Shown: positions 8,656-18,362, numbered from the stretch's first letter. The stretch is 64,000 nt of DNA from Qiania dongpingensis (GCF_014337195.1 NZ_CP060634.1:2542001-2606000), one strand, 5' to 3'. Made by a program: numbers and translations. The notes: a model not told the origin generated them from the sequence alone.

Positions 8656-9105
8656 ATGGATATAAAAAGCCCGGAAGAACGAAGCAGGAATATGGCGGCT
8701 ATCCGTTCAAAGGATACCAAACCAGAGATGTATTTCAGAAAATTACTTTTTGCACAGGGATATAGATATAGTCTTAATTCAAAGAAAATCCCCGGACACC
8801 CTGATATTTATCTTCGTAAGTACAATACTGCGATTTTTATTCACGGATGTTTCTGGCACAGACATTCTGGCTGTCAATATGCGTATATACCGAAATCAAG
8901 AGTGGAATTCTGGCAGAAAAAATTTGAAGCGAATGTAAAAAGAGATTATATTGTCAGAATGGAATTGCAGGATAAGGAAATTAAGTGCCTGATTGTGTGG
9001 GAGTGTACAGTTAAGAGAATGAAAAGAAATTTAGCCGATTGTCAAAAATATTTAAAAGAGATAGAAAAATTTTTGAAGGGTAACCAAATGTTTCTGGAAA
9101 TTTAA
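8656..9105 (+). CDS. vsr: Very short patch repair endonuclease
   Basis: The protein has 149 residues with the Vsr signature: SRNMAAIRSKDTKPE at the start, HPDIYLRKYNTAIFIHGCFWHRH in the middle (in two parts, metal-binding and Zn-structural), and EANVKRD. It nicks beside T in T:G mismatches left by deamination of 5-methylcytosine, protecting the genome from the mutagenic methyltransferase upstream. The ATG at 8656 is used rather than the TTG at 8641. It overlaps nothing but follows the endonuclease stop by one base. Assignment is secure. Confidence 0.93.
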   Translation: MDIKSPEERSRNMAAIRSKDTKPEMYFRKLLFAQGYRYSLNSKKIPGHPDIYLRKYNTAIFIHGCFWHRHSGCQYAYIPKSRVEFWQKKFEANVKRDYIVRMELQDKEIKCLIVWECTVKRMKRNLADCQKYLKEIEKFLKGNQMFLEI

Positions 9106-9169
9106 TATACTGTGTTGAGTGAAAGGTTGTTTTAGGGTTTTTGAAAATAACAAGTGAGGAGGGAATTTA

Positions 9170-11293
9170 ATGTACCGGATTAAAATAGAAAATTGCAATA
9201 ATATTGTAGAGGGAGAATTAACTATTGAGGATGGAAAACTTAATATCTTTTATGGAATAAATGGTACTGGAAAAACAACGATTGCAAAAGCAATAGAGTT
9301 TTCAAAGGAATCACAAAAAATAGAAGAATTACAGTCTTTTTATACAGAGACTCCAGCATCTGTCTCAATCAGTCCGGAGGTTGGAAAGATATTGGTGTTT
9401 AATGAAGAATTTGTCAGAGATATTGTTTTTAAAGAAGATGAAGTAATACAGAATTCATTTGAAGTGTTTTTGAAAACACCTAATTATTCTCAAAAAAAGG
9501 CACAGCTCGATCAACATCTTCAAGCTTTGCATAATATTATGAAGCAGGATGAAGAAATACAAGAGTTGCAGAAATTATTAGATCAGATTGCGGGTAAATT
9601 TAAACGTAATGCTAATGGAAAACTTAATAAAACAGGTGTATATAAAAGTGTATTGTCTAAAAGTAATTTGTATAATATACCAGAAGAACTGGATAGCTAC
9701 AGACCCTTTATTACAAATACAGAAATCAATATTCCTTGGATAGACTGGAAGTCTAAAGGAGATGCTTTTGATGTTGGAGATGGATGCCCATATTGTTCAG
9801 AAACATTAAACAGGTCTGTACACAATCAGAGAAAAGAGGTATTCAAAAAGACTTATAAAAAATCTGATTCGCAAAATCTCAAAGATTTGTTAGATTTGCT
9901 TGAAAGTTTAAGGATATATGTTAAACCGGAGAAGTATGATGAATTGGTATCTTATGTGAAAACGGATGTTCCAGAAGATATTATATCGGCTATTCTTGAA
10001 AAATTATTATTAGAATTGGATGTAATGTTGAAACGGTTTGCTGCTATTGTTGAGTTTGGTAACAGGAGGATTGTCCTCGCAGATATATCTAAACTTGAGC
10101 AACAAATTAATGAAATGGAGATTCCGAAAAGTTTTTTTGAGATTTTTGGTGGAGAAAAAATTGAAAATGTTATTAATCGAATAAATGATCAGGTGCTTGA
10201 ATTACGTTCAGAAGCAGCAGTATTAAAAAGAGAAATGGGTGCATTGAAAGGTGTAATGCAAGCAACGATACAAGCATCACAAACGGATATTAATGAATTC
10301 TTGAAAACGGCAGGCATAAACTATGAATTAGTGATACTTGCGGAAGATGAAACTAATAGTCGTACAATATTAAAACAATGTTTTAGTGGAGAAAGAACAG
10401 ATGTGACAAAGATATGAGATCATTTAAGCTGGGGAGAGAAAAACGCTTTTGCACTAATTCTGTTTATGTATTATGCTGTTATGCAAGACCCGGATTTAAT
10501 CATACTGGATGATCCGATCTCATCATTCGATACTAATAAAAAGTATGCCATTCTTCATAGGATGTTTAAGAATATTGGGAAACGGGATGTTTCTTTAGAG
10601 GGAAAAACAGTTTTGTTTTTAACACATGACTTTGAGCCTATTACGGATTTTATCGTAGTTGGAAAATTAGGGGAAGAAAAGGCGCAGGCTTCTTTTATTT
10701 GTAATGAACATGGAAGTGTTAAAGAACACAAGATAGATCCAAATTTGGATGTGAAACTTATTACGATAGAGTGTAGTGAAATTGCAAAAAATACAGATAT
10801 AAATATAGTTAGCCGTGTGGCTTTTTTAAGAAAGTTAAGTGAACTAAGTGGGCGGAATGGAGATTGGGATTTGGTGTATGAAATTTTATCTTGCCTCATT
10901 CATGCAAATGAAATAAAGAGAAAGTTGGGAAATAATAGATATATTGACATTGCCCCGGAAGATATTGCTATTGGAATATCTAAAATTAAGGAATATATTC
11001 CAGATTTTGATTATGATGAACTTAAAAATAGCATATATACCAAAGAAGGAATTAAAAATTTATACGATACTGAAACTAATGCGTACTTAAAAGTACAGTT
11101 ATTTAGAGAAATGAATGAAATATTGACTCACAATGAAGTTAAAATCACACAAATGGATGGCGCTTGGTATAAATTTATAGACGAAACATATCATATTGAA
11201 AATGATTATCTACATTTTTTGGATATTATTAAATTTAATATTGTACCGAGTTATATAATTGATAATGTGGATGAAATTGTTTCTGGAATATAA
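9170..11293 (+). pseudogene. RloC/PrrC-like ABC-type ATPase, split by an in-frame UGA
   Basis: One continuous frame of 707 codons is interrupted only by TGA at 10415-10417 (codon 416). It has Walker A GINGTGKTT (about 30-37), coiled coils flanking a CPYC hook (C206, C209), an ABC signature LSWGEKN just after the stop, Walker B LIILDDPISSFD, and a C-terminal helical domain. There R646, E650 and H682 have the R-x3-E-x31-H spacing reported for the PrrC anticodon-nuclease triad. Such nucleases guard restriction systems. GAGGAGGG precedes the ATG. The AT-rich composition suggests transfer. With normal termination only an N-terminal fragment is made; a restart at 10466 is possible. The family match is fair, the nuclease role an inference. 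Confidence 0.7.
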
Positions 11294-11315
11294 TTGAGAT
11301 AGGAGCGAATGGATT

Positions 11316-11603
11316 ATGAATTATTGGGCATGGGGCGGAAAATATATAGGCAGACGTTCCGGCGATTATCTTTATTCAAAGACTGGTAATCCTTTAGGAG
11401 TATTCTATGATGATGAGTTATATGATTTTTCTGGAAAATATATTGGAGAAATCAGAAATGAAAATAGAATTATTGTAAATAAAAGCCATAAAAACAAGCG
11501 AAAATTAGGAAGGTGTAAGCCTTGTGGAAAATGCGGATCTTCGTATTGTGATTATGTGGGATATGTTATGCTATGTGGTTATGAGGATTTTAATTTAGAA
11601 TAA
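11316..11603 (+). CDS. Hypothetical beta-flower-like protein with Cys cluster
   Basis: The protein has 95 residues. Short repeats of Tyr-Ile-Gly/Gly-Asp type (WGGKYIGRRSGDYLYSKTG, then YDFSGKYIGEI) suggest a small all-beta fold such as the 4-fold beta-flower domain. The C-terminal third has five cysteines (CKPCGKCGSSYC), possibly zinc-binding. A TAGGAGCG site precedes the ATG. It is the last gene of the element's cargo, 22 bp after the ATPase, and could be part of the same defence module. Function is unknown. Confidence 0.6.
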   Translation: MNYWAWGGKYIGRRSGDYLYSKTGNPLGVFYDDELYDFSGKYIGEIRNENRIIVNKSHKNKRKLGRCKPCGKCGSSYCDYVGYVMLCGYEDFNLE

Positions 11604-11953
11604 AATCTTTGGTATTAGTGGCAACATTTTGGCAACAAAAAATCAGTAAGCCAGAATAAATTATGTAATTGAAGTAAAAACGGTGCGTATCCGTATAAAA
11701 CTTAAACAAATATAGTTAATAACAATAAAGAACACGCCGAGTTTGAATAATTAAATTTCTATATAGGATATATTATATGGCAGGTAGTCCATGAGATTGC
11801 CTGCTATACTTATATTGTCTACATTTTTAGGTTTATATCAATTTCCGTTATCTGTATAATGGTTTAAAACTGTTAGACACAATTTGCCTGTATCTTTAGT
11901 TAGAGGCATGGTACAATAAAACATCTTAGTAGAAATAAATGTGAGGATGTGCC
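11604..11953. other. Right end of the element: arm sites, operator copy, att core
   Basis: This gene-free stretch holds the TGGCAAC pair at 11619-11625 and 11630-11636, an operator-like AACTTAAAC...AGTTAA at 11699-11719 matching those before xis, and the att core GAGTTTGAATAA at 11739-11750. Bases 11751-11953 are AT-rich leader sequence before the next decayed gene. Confidence 0.6.
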
Positions 11954-13192
11954 ATGAAGGATAGCAAATTATTGGATGAAGTTATTAGATACTATTTGGA
12001 TTCGAGTAGTTTTAATGGTTTGCCTATTTATGAGATAGAAAATTATGATGTAAATGAAATGATAGAATTAATTAATGACGGGTTTGTGGAAGCAATTTCC
12101 GAAGTTGATGTGTTGAATCCTCATATCAAAGGATTTGATTTAGGGTTATCAAAGGAACATCAAATAGTAAATGCAAGAAATACCGATAGGCATACATGTT
12201 TTTATTCAACAGATCGGGCGTTAGAGGAAGTCCAAATTGATTATCAGAAACCATATACAGCCCTTTTGCAAAGAGGCAAGGAACAGTTTAAAGTCATTTT
12301 TTTGATATAGAAATATTAGAAAGATATATTAATAATCCAAAGTTCTTAGTCATGGATAATGGGTATAGAGGTACCATATGCATTAAAGATGAATTTTATG
12401 AAGAAGGTTCTCCGAATGATTATATTAAGGATTATGGTATGGCATATATAGAAGGCGAAATACTAAATAGAGCAATAGGAGTTTTTGTAATAGATTTAGC
12501 AAAATTATCCCCCAAAATTCAAATGCTTTGGAAAGGATTTGAGTTAGAAAACCAAAATAATTGCAAAGTTAGTGAGGGGTTTATTAAAAATTTGCTTATG
12601 GGAGAATGGGTCATCCAATACTGGATATTTCATGCTCTTTTAGAGGAAATGAGAGTGATTAATAATCTTTGTGAAGCAATGAGTATTCCTAAATTATTTT
12701 CACATACATATGGAACACAATATACAGATATGCCGGAGGGATATAGGAATATACTATTACCAACAATGAAGAATTATTATGATTTTGTGTTAGTGTTAGA
12801 AAAATTGGTAGTGCATAATATTTTGATAAAAGCATTTCAAAAAGATTCTGTACTTATAAAAGGAATAGAACGAAAAGATAAGGAAGGTAAGGATAAGGGC
12901 GGTATAGTAATGTTCAAAGAGTGGCTTCTTAAAAATGTTAAAGCTAATTTTGATGTAGATGAAGTTATAATTGGACCTATCAAGCAGGTAAGAAAGATTA
13001 GGCAGGTTCCTGCACATGAATTAACTAATAAATAGTTACAATGTAGATATATATGAAAAGCAAAAGGAATTGATGATAGACATATATGGTTCTGTTAGGG
13101 CAATAAGAATATAATTTAAGGGACATCCGCTTACAAAAGATGTGAAGATTCCAGATTATTTAGAAGATGGAAAGGACATTGCATTTTACTAA
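11954..13192 (+). pseudogene. Decayed gene of unknown function
   Basis: Two open stretches (11954-12310 and 12352-13035) belong to one broken gene. A frameshift lies at the T-run near 12296-12302: in the next frame the reading continues FDIEILERYINNPKF into the second part. A second frameshift near 13030 and a TAA near 13112 break the tail (SYNVDIYEKQKELMIDIY, then GHPLTKDVKIPDYLEDG). The intact product would have had about 410 residues, soluble and mostly helical in its second half. I do not recognise the family. It lies in an accreted island without intact genes. Confidence 0.6.
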
Positions 13193-13222
13193 TATATATA
13201 CTAAAGTATTTATAAATAATAG

Positions 13223-13262
13223 TAACAGTTTGATAACAGAAAATCAGCAAGACAGAGTAAAT
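13223..13262 (+). repeat. Degenerate copy of the element's right end
   Basis: The segment around GTAACAGTTTGATAACAG then AAATCAGCAAGACAGAGTAA aligns with 11619-11660 (TGGCAACATTTTGGCAACA, then AAATCAGTAAGCCAGAATAA). It looks like a mutated arm-site region of an older, related element. Confidence 0.5.
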
Positions 13263-13336
13263 GATGCTATATAGGGAATGTTACTCATATGAAAAACGCA
13301 TTCGGGAAATAGCATGAGAGGGGGTGAAGAGAAATA

Positions 13337-14206
13337 ATGAAGAATATGAAAATAGATGCTAATGGTACAGAAATCAGAGTGATGGGCGATGTTGTTAATG
13401 AGGATGCCTAAATTTCATTGACGGATATCGCAAAATATAAAAACCCTGACAATGCTTTTATTGTGGTGGCAAACTGGATGCGTAATCATTCCACGATTTC
13501 GTTTTTGGGTTTGTGGGAGCAGATCCACAATCCCAATTTTAAACCTATCGAATTCGATAGGTTTAAAGCGGAATCGGGAGATAATGCGTTTACGCTGACA
13601 CCGCAGCAATGGATAAAAGCAACAGATGCAATCGGTATCGTATCAAAATCGGGACGATATGGTGGAACTTATGCTCATACAGACATTGCCTTTGAGTTTG
13701 CTTCGTGGATTTCCCCAGAATTTAAACTCTACATTATCAAAGACTATCAGCAATTAAAGAAAGATGAAGCAAACCGATTAGCGATTGGATGGGATGCAAA
13801 GAGAGAATTATCAAAAATAAATTACCGTATTCATACAGATGCTGTAAAGGAATTTCTGATAACACCGATATTATCTTCTCAGGAGATGGCATATACATAT
13901 GCTATAGAAGCGGATATTTTGAATATGGCCTTATTTGGAAAAACGGCGGCACAATAGAGAAATGAAAAAGGAATAAGCGGGAAAACACCTAATATCAGAG
14001 ATTTTGCTTCGGCAGAGGAATTGGTGGTACTTATCAATCTGGAAGATACAAACGCTGATTTGATAAGGCAGGAAGTGCCTAAAATCGAAAGGTTAAAAAT
14101 ATTAAGAGAAAAAGCGTACAGGCAATTGGAACTTTTGAAAAAGAACCAAGATACGATTGAGGCACTAAAGAAAAATCTTATTGAAGATACAGAAACAAAC
14201 AGTTGA
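13337..14206 (+). pseudogene. KilA-N domain protein with two nonsense codons
   Basis: One frame of about 289 codons reads as a phage/mobile-element KilA-N protein: DVVNEDA-stop-ISLTDIAKYKNPDNAF, ANWMRNHSTISFLGLWE, SGRYGGTYAHTDIAFEFASW, and SKINYRIHTDAVKE. Two in-frame stops break it: TAA at 13409-13411, where homologs have Tyr, and TAG at 13955-13957, where homologs have Trp (TAKQW context). No frameshift is needed. These proteins bind DNA and often act as antirepressor-like regulators. It is clearly a pseudogene or reads through at very low level. Confidence 0.8.
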
Positions 14207-14394
14207 TTTTCTAAGCAAAACAGCTTATGATTTGAGGCGGAACATATTGTTATTATCCACAGTTACAGAGCAGGTGTTATCAATGCCGATAGCAATAGCT
14301 CATATAGGCAGGATAACATGGATATATCAAATAATCAAAAGAACTATAAACACGACAGCGAATAATTTCTAAATAAAATTGATTAGTAATTGTC

Positions 14395-14427
14395 GAGTTT
14401 GAATAGTAGACATTGTTTTGGGCAAAA
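14395..14427 (+). repeat. Att-like direct repeat, copy 1
   Basis: GAGTTTGAATAGTAG followed by (A/G)CA(T/G)TGTTTTGGG and GCAAA is shared with 18363-18396. The first 12 bases match the guaA 3'-end core. It marks the left edge of the first regulator/surface-protein unit. Confidence 0.65.
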
Positions 14428-14457
14428 AACGTCAGCCTGTCATAAAATGAGAAAAAA

Positions 14458-14502
14458 GTCTCGAATCTTTAGAGAAATCTAAAGTTCGGGGCTTTTTTTG
14501 TT
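14458..14502. terminator. Terminator at the edge of the duplicated unit
   Basis: CTCGAATCTTTAGA and TCTAAAGTTCGGG form a long stem with a GAAA loop, followed by seven T. Confidence 0.75.
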
Positions 14503-14504
14503 AC

Positions 14505-15120
14505 GGTAAAAGCTCCGCAACCCCAGTAAATACAACGTTTTCCCAGAGATTTTCTAAGATGAGGGCTAGGTTGTTGCCCGCAATCCCCCGCTCCTTTGGC
14601 AGCACAAGCTCCGTCGTCACCTCGATGCCGGACTGTTTCGCCAGCGCCTCATAGCGTCGGCAGAGGGTGTCCGCCACATAGTTCTCGCACAGGGGCGGCT
14701 GGACGGCCTGCTCTATGCTGCCCTCGTAGTCGTCCAGATGCGAGAGGGCTTCTTCCACCTCGTTCTTTTCCAGCAGCCCCAGCAGCCCCTGAATGTGCCG
14801 CCTGCGGTCGTGCCGGATACGCTATATCTCCTTGGCGTGGATTTCCAGACCCGCCATGCGCACCCGGTGCAGATCCAGCTTTTGGTAAAGCCTGCAGCAG
14901 AACACCGCCAGCAGGCAGGTCAGCAGCGCCGAGAGGACGCCGAAGCCCACAATGTCGGTCCAGACCGCCAGTTCCGGGGAAAAGAGGCCGTAGAAAAAGA
15001 AGGTGGCGCTGCGGCACAGCTGCAGGACCTGACTGGCGAAGATCAAAATGAACACCAGAGCGCTGTTCGGCGGACCGTCAGCCAATCCTACACCACATAG
15101 ATACAGAAAGACATGGTCAT
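14505..15120 (-). pseudogene. Remnant of a GHKL sensor histidine kinase (copy A)
   Basis: This is a decayed copy of the kinase at 18548-19894. Recognisable pieces on the minus strand are the membrane part (FVLILIFASQ-like, SATFFFYGL, WTDIVGFGVLSALLTCLLAVF), the QKLDLHRVRMAGLEIHAKE coiled coil and CENYVADTLCRRYEALAKQS. The ATPase domain is missing: the frame ends after LWENVVFTGVAELLP. Internal deletions and frameshifts separate the pieces. Its upstream end is fused to a truncated response regulator. Non-functional. Confidence 0.8.
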
Positions 15121-15348
15121 GGCCTCGCGGAAGGAATCCCACGCCACCGGCTTCAATAAATAGTGGATGGCCTCTACCTCAAAACCGTCCGCGTAATGCT
15201 CCCGGTGGTGGTAAACACATTCGCGCCCCGGCTTCTCAAAGGCCAGCGTGGAGACAGGCAGGCCTTTTTCTTTCCCGTACCGGGTGCAGAATTCCAGCAG
15301 CAGCTCCCGGTCCGCCGCCTGATCGTCGCAGAGTACAGCCAGCATCAT
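15112..15348 (-). pseudogene. Truncated LytTR response regulator (copy A)
   Basis: The start MMLAVLCDDQAADRELLLEF matches the intact regulator at 19897-20610, but the middle of the receiver (including the phosphorylated Asp) is deleted. The frame then jumps from DSFREAM into TMSFCIYVV, which is the N-terminus of the neighbouring kinase. A deletion between EAM of the regulator and AAM of the kinase explains the fusion. No DNA-binding LytTR domain remains. Confidence 0.8.
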
Positions 15349-15667
15349 TCCATCCCCTTCCTGTAAGGTAAATCACAAAAAATCCAGTTTGTCAAGACCA
15401 TTATATTATGAGAAAACGATAATTTATAGGCAAATACCTCCGGCTCAGGCCGTATGGGAACGGCTTAGGCTTTTACTATTGATTTCACCTTTCAAATCTG
15501 CAACAATCGAAGTAGAAAAATTCAAAGGGCGATTTCTGCGGTTTTTTCAAAAATCGCGACAAGGGGGTACCCCCTTGTCTTACCTATTACCGTAGGTAAG
15601 ACAAACAACCCTATCAACTCAATTTTTTGGCACACGGGCCGACAGTCCAGATGAAGGAGGTATATGT
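15349..15667 (+). promoter_or_regulatory. Control region of surface protein A
   Basis: It shares most of its sequence with 20611-20859, including CCAGTTTGTCAAGACCATTA (15384-15403), a GGCTCAGGCCG block and TTTTTGGCACACGGGCCGAC. Conservation of non-coding DNA between copies points to regulator binding. Copy A has an extra ~90 bp with two hairpins: GGGGGTACCCCC and CTTACCTA...TAGGTAAG. CCAGTTTGT is close to a LytTR half-site, which is only suggestive. Confidence 0.55.
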
Positions 15668-18277
15668 ATGAGAATGAAGCGAAAAAGCAGGCTGCTGTCT
15701 TTGGGGTTGTGCCTGTGTATGCTGCCCGTCACATTTCCACTATCCGGCATGACCTACGCGGCGGAAACGTCCTGCCCCAACCACCAGGAGCATACCCAGG
15801 AGTGCGGGTATGTGGAAGCCCAAGAGGGCGCGCCCTGCACCCATACCTGCGAGCTGTGCGACGGCAGCACTGATAGCACCCCCGCGGCGGAGAGTACGCC
15901 TGTGCCTGAGGCAACGCTCGAGGCGGAGGCTTCCCCTGCACCAGAGTCCACTGCGGTGGTAGCACTGGGCAGCAATTCTGTTATGAATGGTTTGTCTCCC
16001 GTTGCTGTTGTACCAGGCGGAAACGTCTACAATGGGGATACCCTTGCTAGTGCGCTTGGGGGGAACGACAATGCAACGGTAAACGGAAACACAGTCACAT
16101 TAAATAAGGACGTCAATCTCAACGGCTATGTGCTTTTTTATAATGCCCCGGTGATATTAGACCTTAACGGCTATACTCTGGGTGCGGATGACTCTCTGAA
16201 TCCGGGAGGGTATGGCGGTATGCTCTCTGTTTACGGCGTTACGCTTACGATTCAGAATGGAACGATACGTAGTGACACTTCTGCATTCCCTTCCATCCGG
16301 GTTTATGGCGGGGGTTGTATAAATTTGGAAAATGTGCAAATTGAAGGTGACGTTATAGTGGATGAAGACAGCACATTTCAGGCGAATACTACGCTTGTTG
16401 TCAAGGGCGGATTGCTGAGCAGCGGGACAGTTAGAATTGCGAACGGCGCGACTCTCGATTTGACAAACGGCTTCCTCAGTGCTTCGGATAGACGCAAGCT
16501 GGTCATCTTCAAGGCGGACAATAATGAAGCGTGGGATACGGAGCATCCGCTGGTTTTGGCGGATGTGCATACGTCTGATTGGTTCTTTAAGCTGGACCCC
16601 GATGAAAGCGGACTTCCCGAGGGCTATCATCTTGCATATGCCCTGAACGGCGGCACCAGCGAATGGAAATTGCAGCCTCCTGGCTATGCGGTGAGTTATA
16701 GTTTGGCGAGCCATCTGCACGCGGATTCCACGCAGGGAACTGTTAAGCAAGGTGATGATTTAACCATAATGTTGACGGCGGAGCAGGGTTACCAAATCAT
16801 TCGTGGGAATGTCCATGTCTTTGCAGTGGAAAACGGCGGAGATGAACCAAAGCGAACCAAACGGGAATTTGACTACGATGAGGCAACGGGCGTTCTGACC
16901 GTGGAAAATGTAACCACAGATTTATATATCCAGGTTTTAGAAAAAATCATCGTTACATCCGCGATCCTGGAAAACGGACGGATTGAGATTGAGGATACAG
17001 TTGAGCACTTAACCCATGACGCTGATTTTTTGGCTGCATATCAGGAAAAGATCATCATTCGATGTTATCCGGACCCTGGGTATCAGCTATCATCTCTCAC
17101 GGTAAATGGCAAAACATTCGAGTCTGGTTCGGTTTATACTGTAATGGGACCAACCGCCGTAACGGCAGTAATCGAACCTGCCCAGGTTCCTCTAGAGATT
17201 CCCCCGAAGATTACCACCACTACGCTGAAAAGTGGATTGGAAACGGCGGAATATCAAGAACTTCTTGGGGCCAGCGGCAGCACGCCCATCACCTGGAGTG
17301 TGGTAAAGGGAAGGTTTCCGGATGGCCTGACGCTTACGTCTACCGGCCATATTCAGGGAACACCGGTTTTGCCCGGGATTTTTAAGTTTACGCTCAGAGC
17401 GGAAAACAGCGTTGGCAGTGATGAGAGAAAATTTACGATTGAGATCAGGGCTCTCCCAGATGGCTGCAGTACCTATAGCTATGAAACCTTGACTGACCCG
17501 GCCACCGGCATCAAAGTGAGCGGATTGTTCAGCAGCGATGCGGCCCTGGCCGTCAGGAAAAATGAAGTGCTTCATGAGAAAGGCGCCTGCCCGGCTTGCG
17601 ACGACATCCGTGCCCGGCAGGAGAGGGGAGAACTTCTCGTCCTTTACGACATCGGCATATCCACGGGCTCCTATCAAGGGGAGCTGGAAGTCACCATCCC
17701 GGTGGGAGAAGCCATGAACGGCCAAACCGTCTACTTCCTTCACTGCAGCGAGAAGGTGCTGGAAAGTCGCACCCTCACGGTGGAAAATGGGGTTGTCACC
17801 GACACGTTCTCGAGTCTTTCTCCCTACGCGGTGGCAAAAACCGAGAGCAAGACCGTCATCACCGGCCTGCCGGATGCCTGTACCCTGAATGTAGGCCAGA
17901 GCATAAGCTGGATGCCTGCGCCGGTGGGCGGCGCCTGGAGCTATGATAAGGACTATCTGGAAATGACCCAAGGCGGCGGTACCTACACCTTTAAGGCCTT
18001 GAAAGTGGGAAAGGCCACAGCGACCTATACTGTGGACGGCGTGTCCTACACAGTAACGATTACCATTAACAAGGTCAGAGAGGCTCCCGGCCCCAGCCCT
18101 GCTCCGGAGAACCCAACCCCGAAGCCGGGAACCTCTCAGTCAGAGAACCGAACCCCGCAGACCGGCGACACGTCGAACACACTGCCGTTTGTGCTGCTGG
18201 CGCTGGCCTCGCTGCTGGGCTGTATCGGTCTGATTTCCTGCAAAAAGCTGGGTCGTAAAAACGGCAGGAATAAATGA
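15668..18277 (+). CDS. Large cell-wall-anchored surface protein (copy A)
   Basis: The protein has 869 residues. A signal peptide is followed by a Cys/His-rich segment (CPNHQEHTQECGY, CTHTCELC) and an Ala/Pro/Glu-rich linker. Residues ~115-275 look like a right-handed beta-helix (DLNGYTLGADDS, IQNGTI, LENVQIEGDVIV). A putative Ig-like He_PIG domain follows (ITWSVVKGRFPDGLTLTSTG). The last ~80 residues before the anchor are shared with the protein at 20860. It ends PQTGD, a hydrophobic helix (LPFVLLALASLLGCIGLISC) and KKLGRKNGRNK, a sortase sorting signal. Start follows GAAGGAGG. It was probably controlled by the divergent LytTR system, here decayed. Ligand unknown. Confidence 0.85.
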   Translation: MRMKRKSRLLSLGLCLCMLPVTFPLSGMTYAAETSCPNHQEHTQECGYVEAQEGAPCTHTCELCDGSTDSTPAAESTPVPEATLEAEASPAPESTAVVALGSNSVMNGLSPVAVVPGGNVYNGDTLASALGGNDNATVNGNTVTLNKDVNLNGYVLFYNAPVILDLNGYTLGADDSLNPGGYGGMLSVYGVTLTIQNGTIRSDTSAFPSIRVYGGGCINLENVQIEGDVIVDEDSTFQANTTLVVKGGLLSSGTVRIANGATLDLTNGFLSASDRRKLVIFKADNNEAWDTEHPLVLADVHTSDWFFKLDPDESGLPEGYHLAYALNGGTSEWKLQPPGYAVSYSLASHLHADSTQGTVKQGDDLTIMLTAEQGYQIIRGNVHVFAVENGGDEPKRTKREFDYDEATGVLTVENVTTDLYIQVLEKIIVTSAILENGRIEIEDTVEHLTHDADFLAAYQEKIIIRCYPDPGYQLSSLTVNGKTFESGSVYTVMGPTAVTAVIEPAQVPLEIPPKITTTTLKSGLETAEYQELLGASGSTPITWSVVKGRFPDGLTLTSTGHIQGTPVLPGIFKFTLRAENSVGSDERKFTIEIRALPDGCSTYSYETLTDPATGIKVSGLFSSDAALAVRKNEVLHEKGACPACDDIRARQERGELLVLYDIGISTGSYQGELEVTIPVGEAMNGQTVYFLHCSEKVLESRTLTVENGVVTDTFSSLSPYAVAKTESKTVITGLPDACTLNVGQSISWMPAPVGGAWSYDKDYLEMTQGGGTYTFKALKVGKATATYTVDGVSYTVTITINKVREAPGPSPAPENPTPKPGTSQSENRTPQTGDTSNTLPFVLLALASLLGCIGLISCKKLGRKNGRNK

Positions 18278-18285
18278 TTTTTAAG

Positions 18286-18338
18286 AACTGAGCGTTGCCA
18301 TACCCTCTAGCGGGAAAATGGCGGCGCTCAGTTTTCCT
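18286..18338 (+). terminator. Terminator of surface protein A
   Basis: AACTGAGCG (18286-18294) pairs with CGCTCAGTT (18325-18333), followed by TTTTCC. Confidence 0.7.
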
Positions 18339-18362
18339 ATACAAAATTGTTTTGTGCTTGTA

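Larger units (their letters stand above)
323..11750 (+). mobile_element. guaA-targeted integrative mobilizable element (IME) with restriction cargo
   Basis: The element is bounded by GAGTTTGA at the 3' end of guaA (323-330) and GAGTTTGAATAA at 11739-11750. It contains an XRE regulator, a Xis-like protein, a tyrosine integrase, a MobC-like protein, a RecA-like ATPase, a candidate oriT and a MobV relaxase, then a restriction module. There are no type IV secretion genes, so it is mobilizable rather than self-conjugative. Paired TGGCAAC repeats with an 11-bp period lie inside both ends (394-411 and 11619-11636), as expected for integrase arm sites. The right boundary is inferred from the repeat. 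Confidence 0.75.

Noticed and set aside
10415..10417. UGA as a selenocysteine or recoded codon
   Set aside because: No SECIS-like hairpin is evident right after it and homologous ATPases do not need selenocysteine here; a nonsense change is simpler.
14596..15371. Several 85-150 residue frames opposite and inside the kinase remnant
   Set aside because: They are shadows of the decayed kinase/regulator copy A, with Pro/Arg-rich composition and no start signals.
17192..17971. 259-residue minus-strand frame inside surface protein A
   Set aside because: Shadow frame; codon pattern and domains belong to the plus-strand protein.
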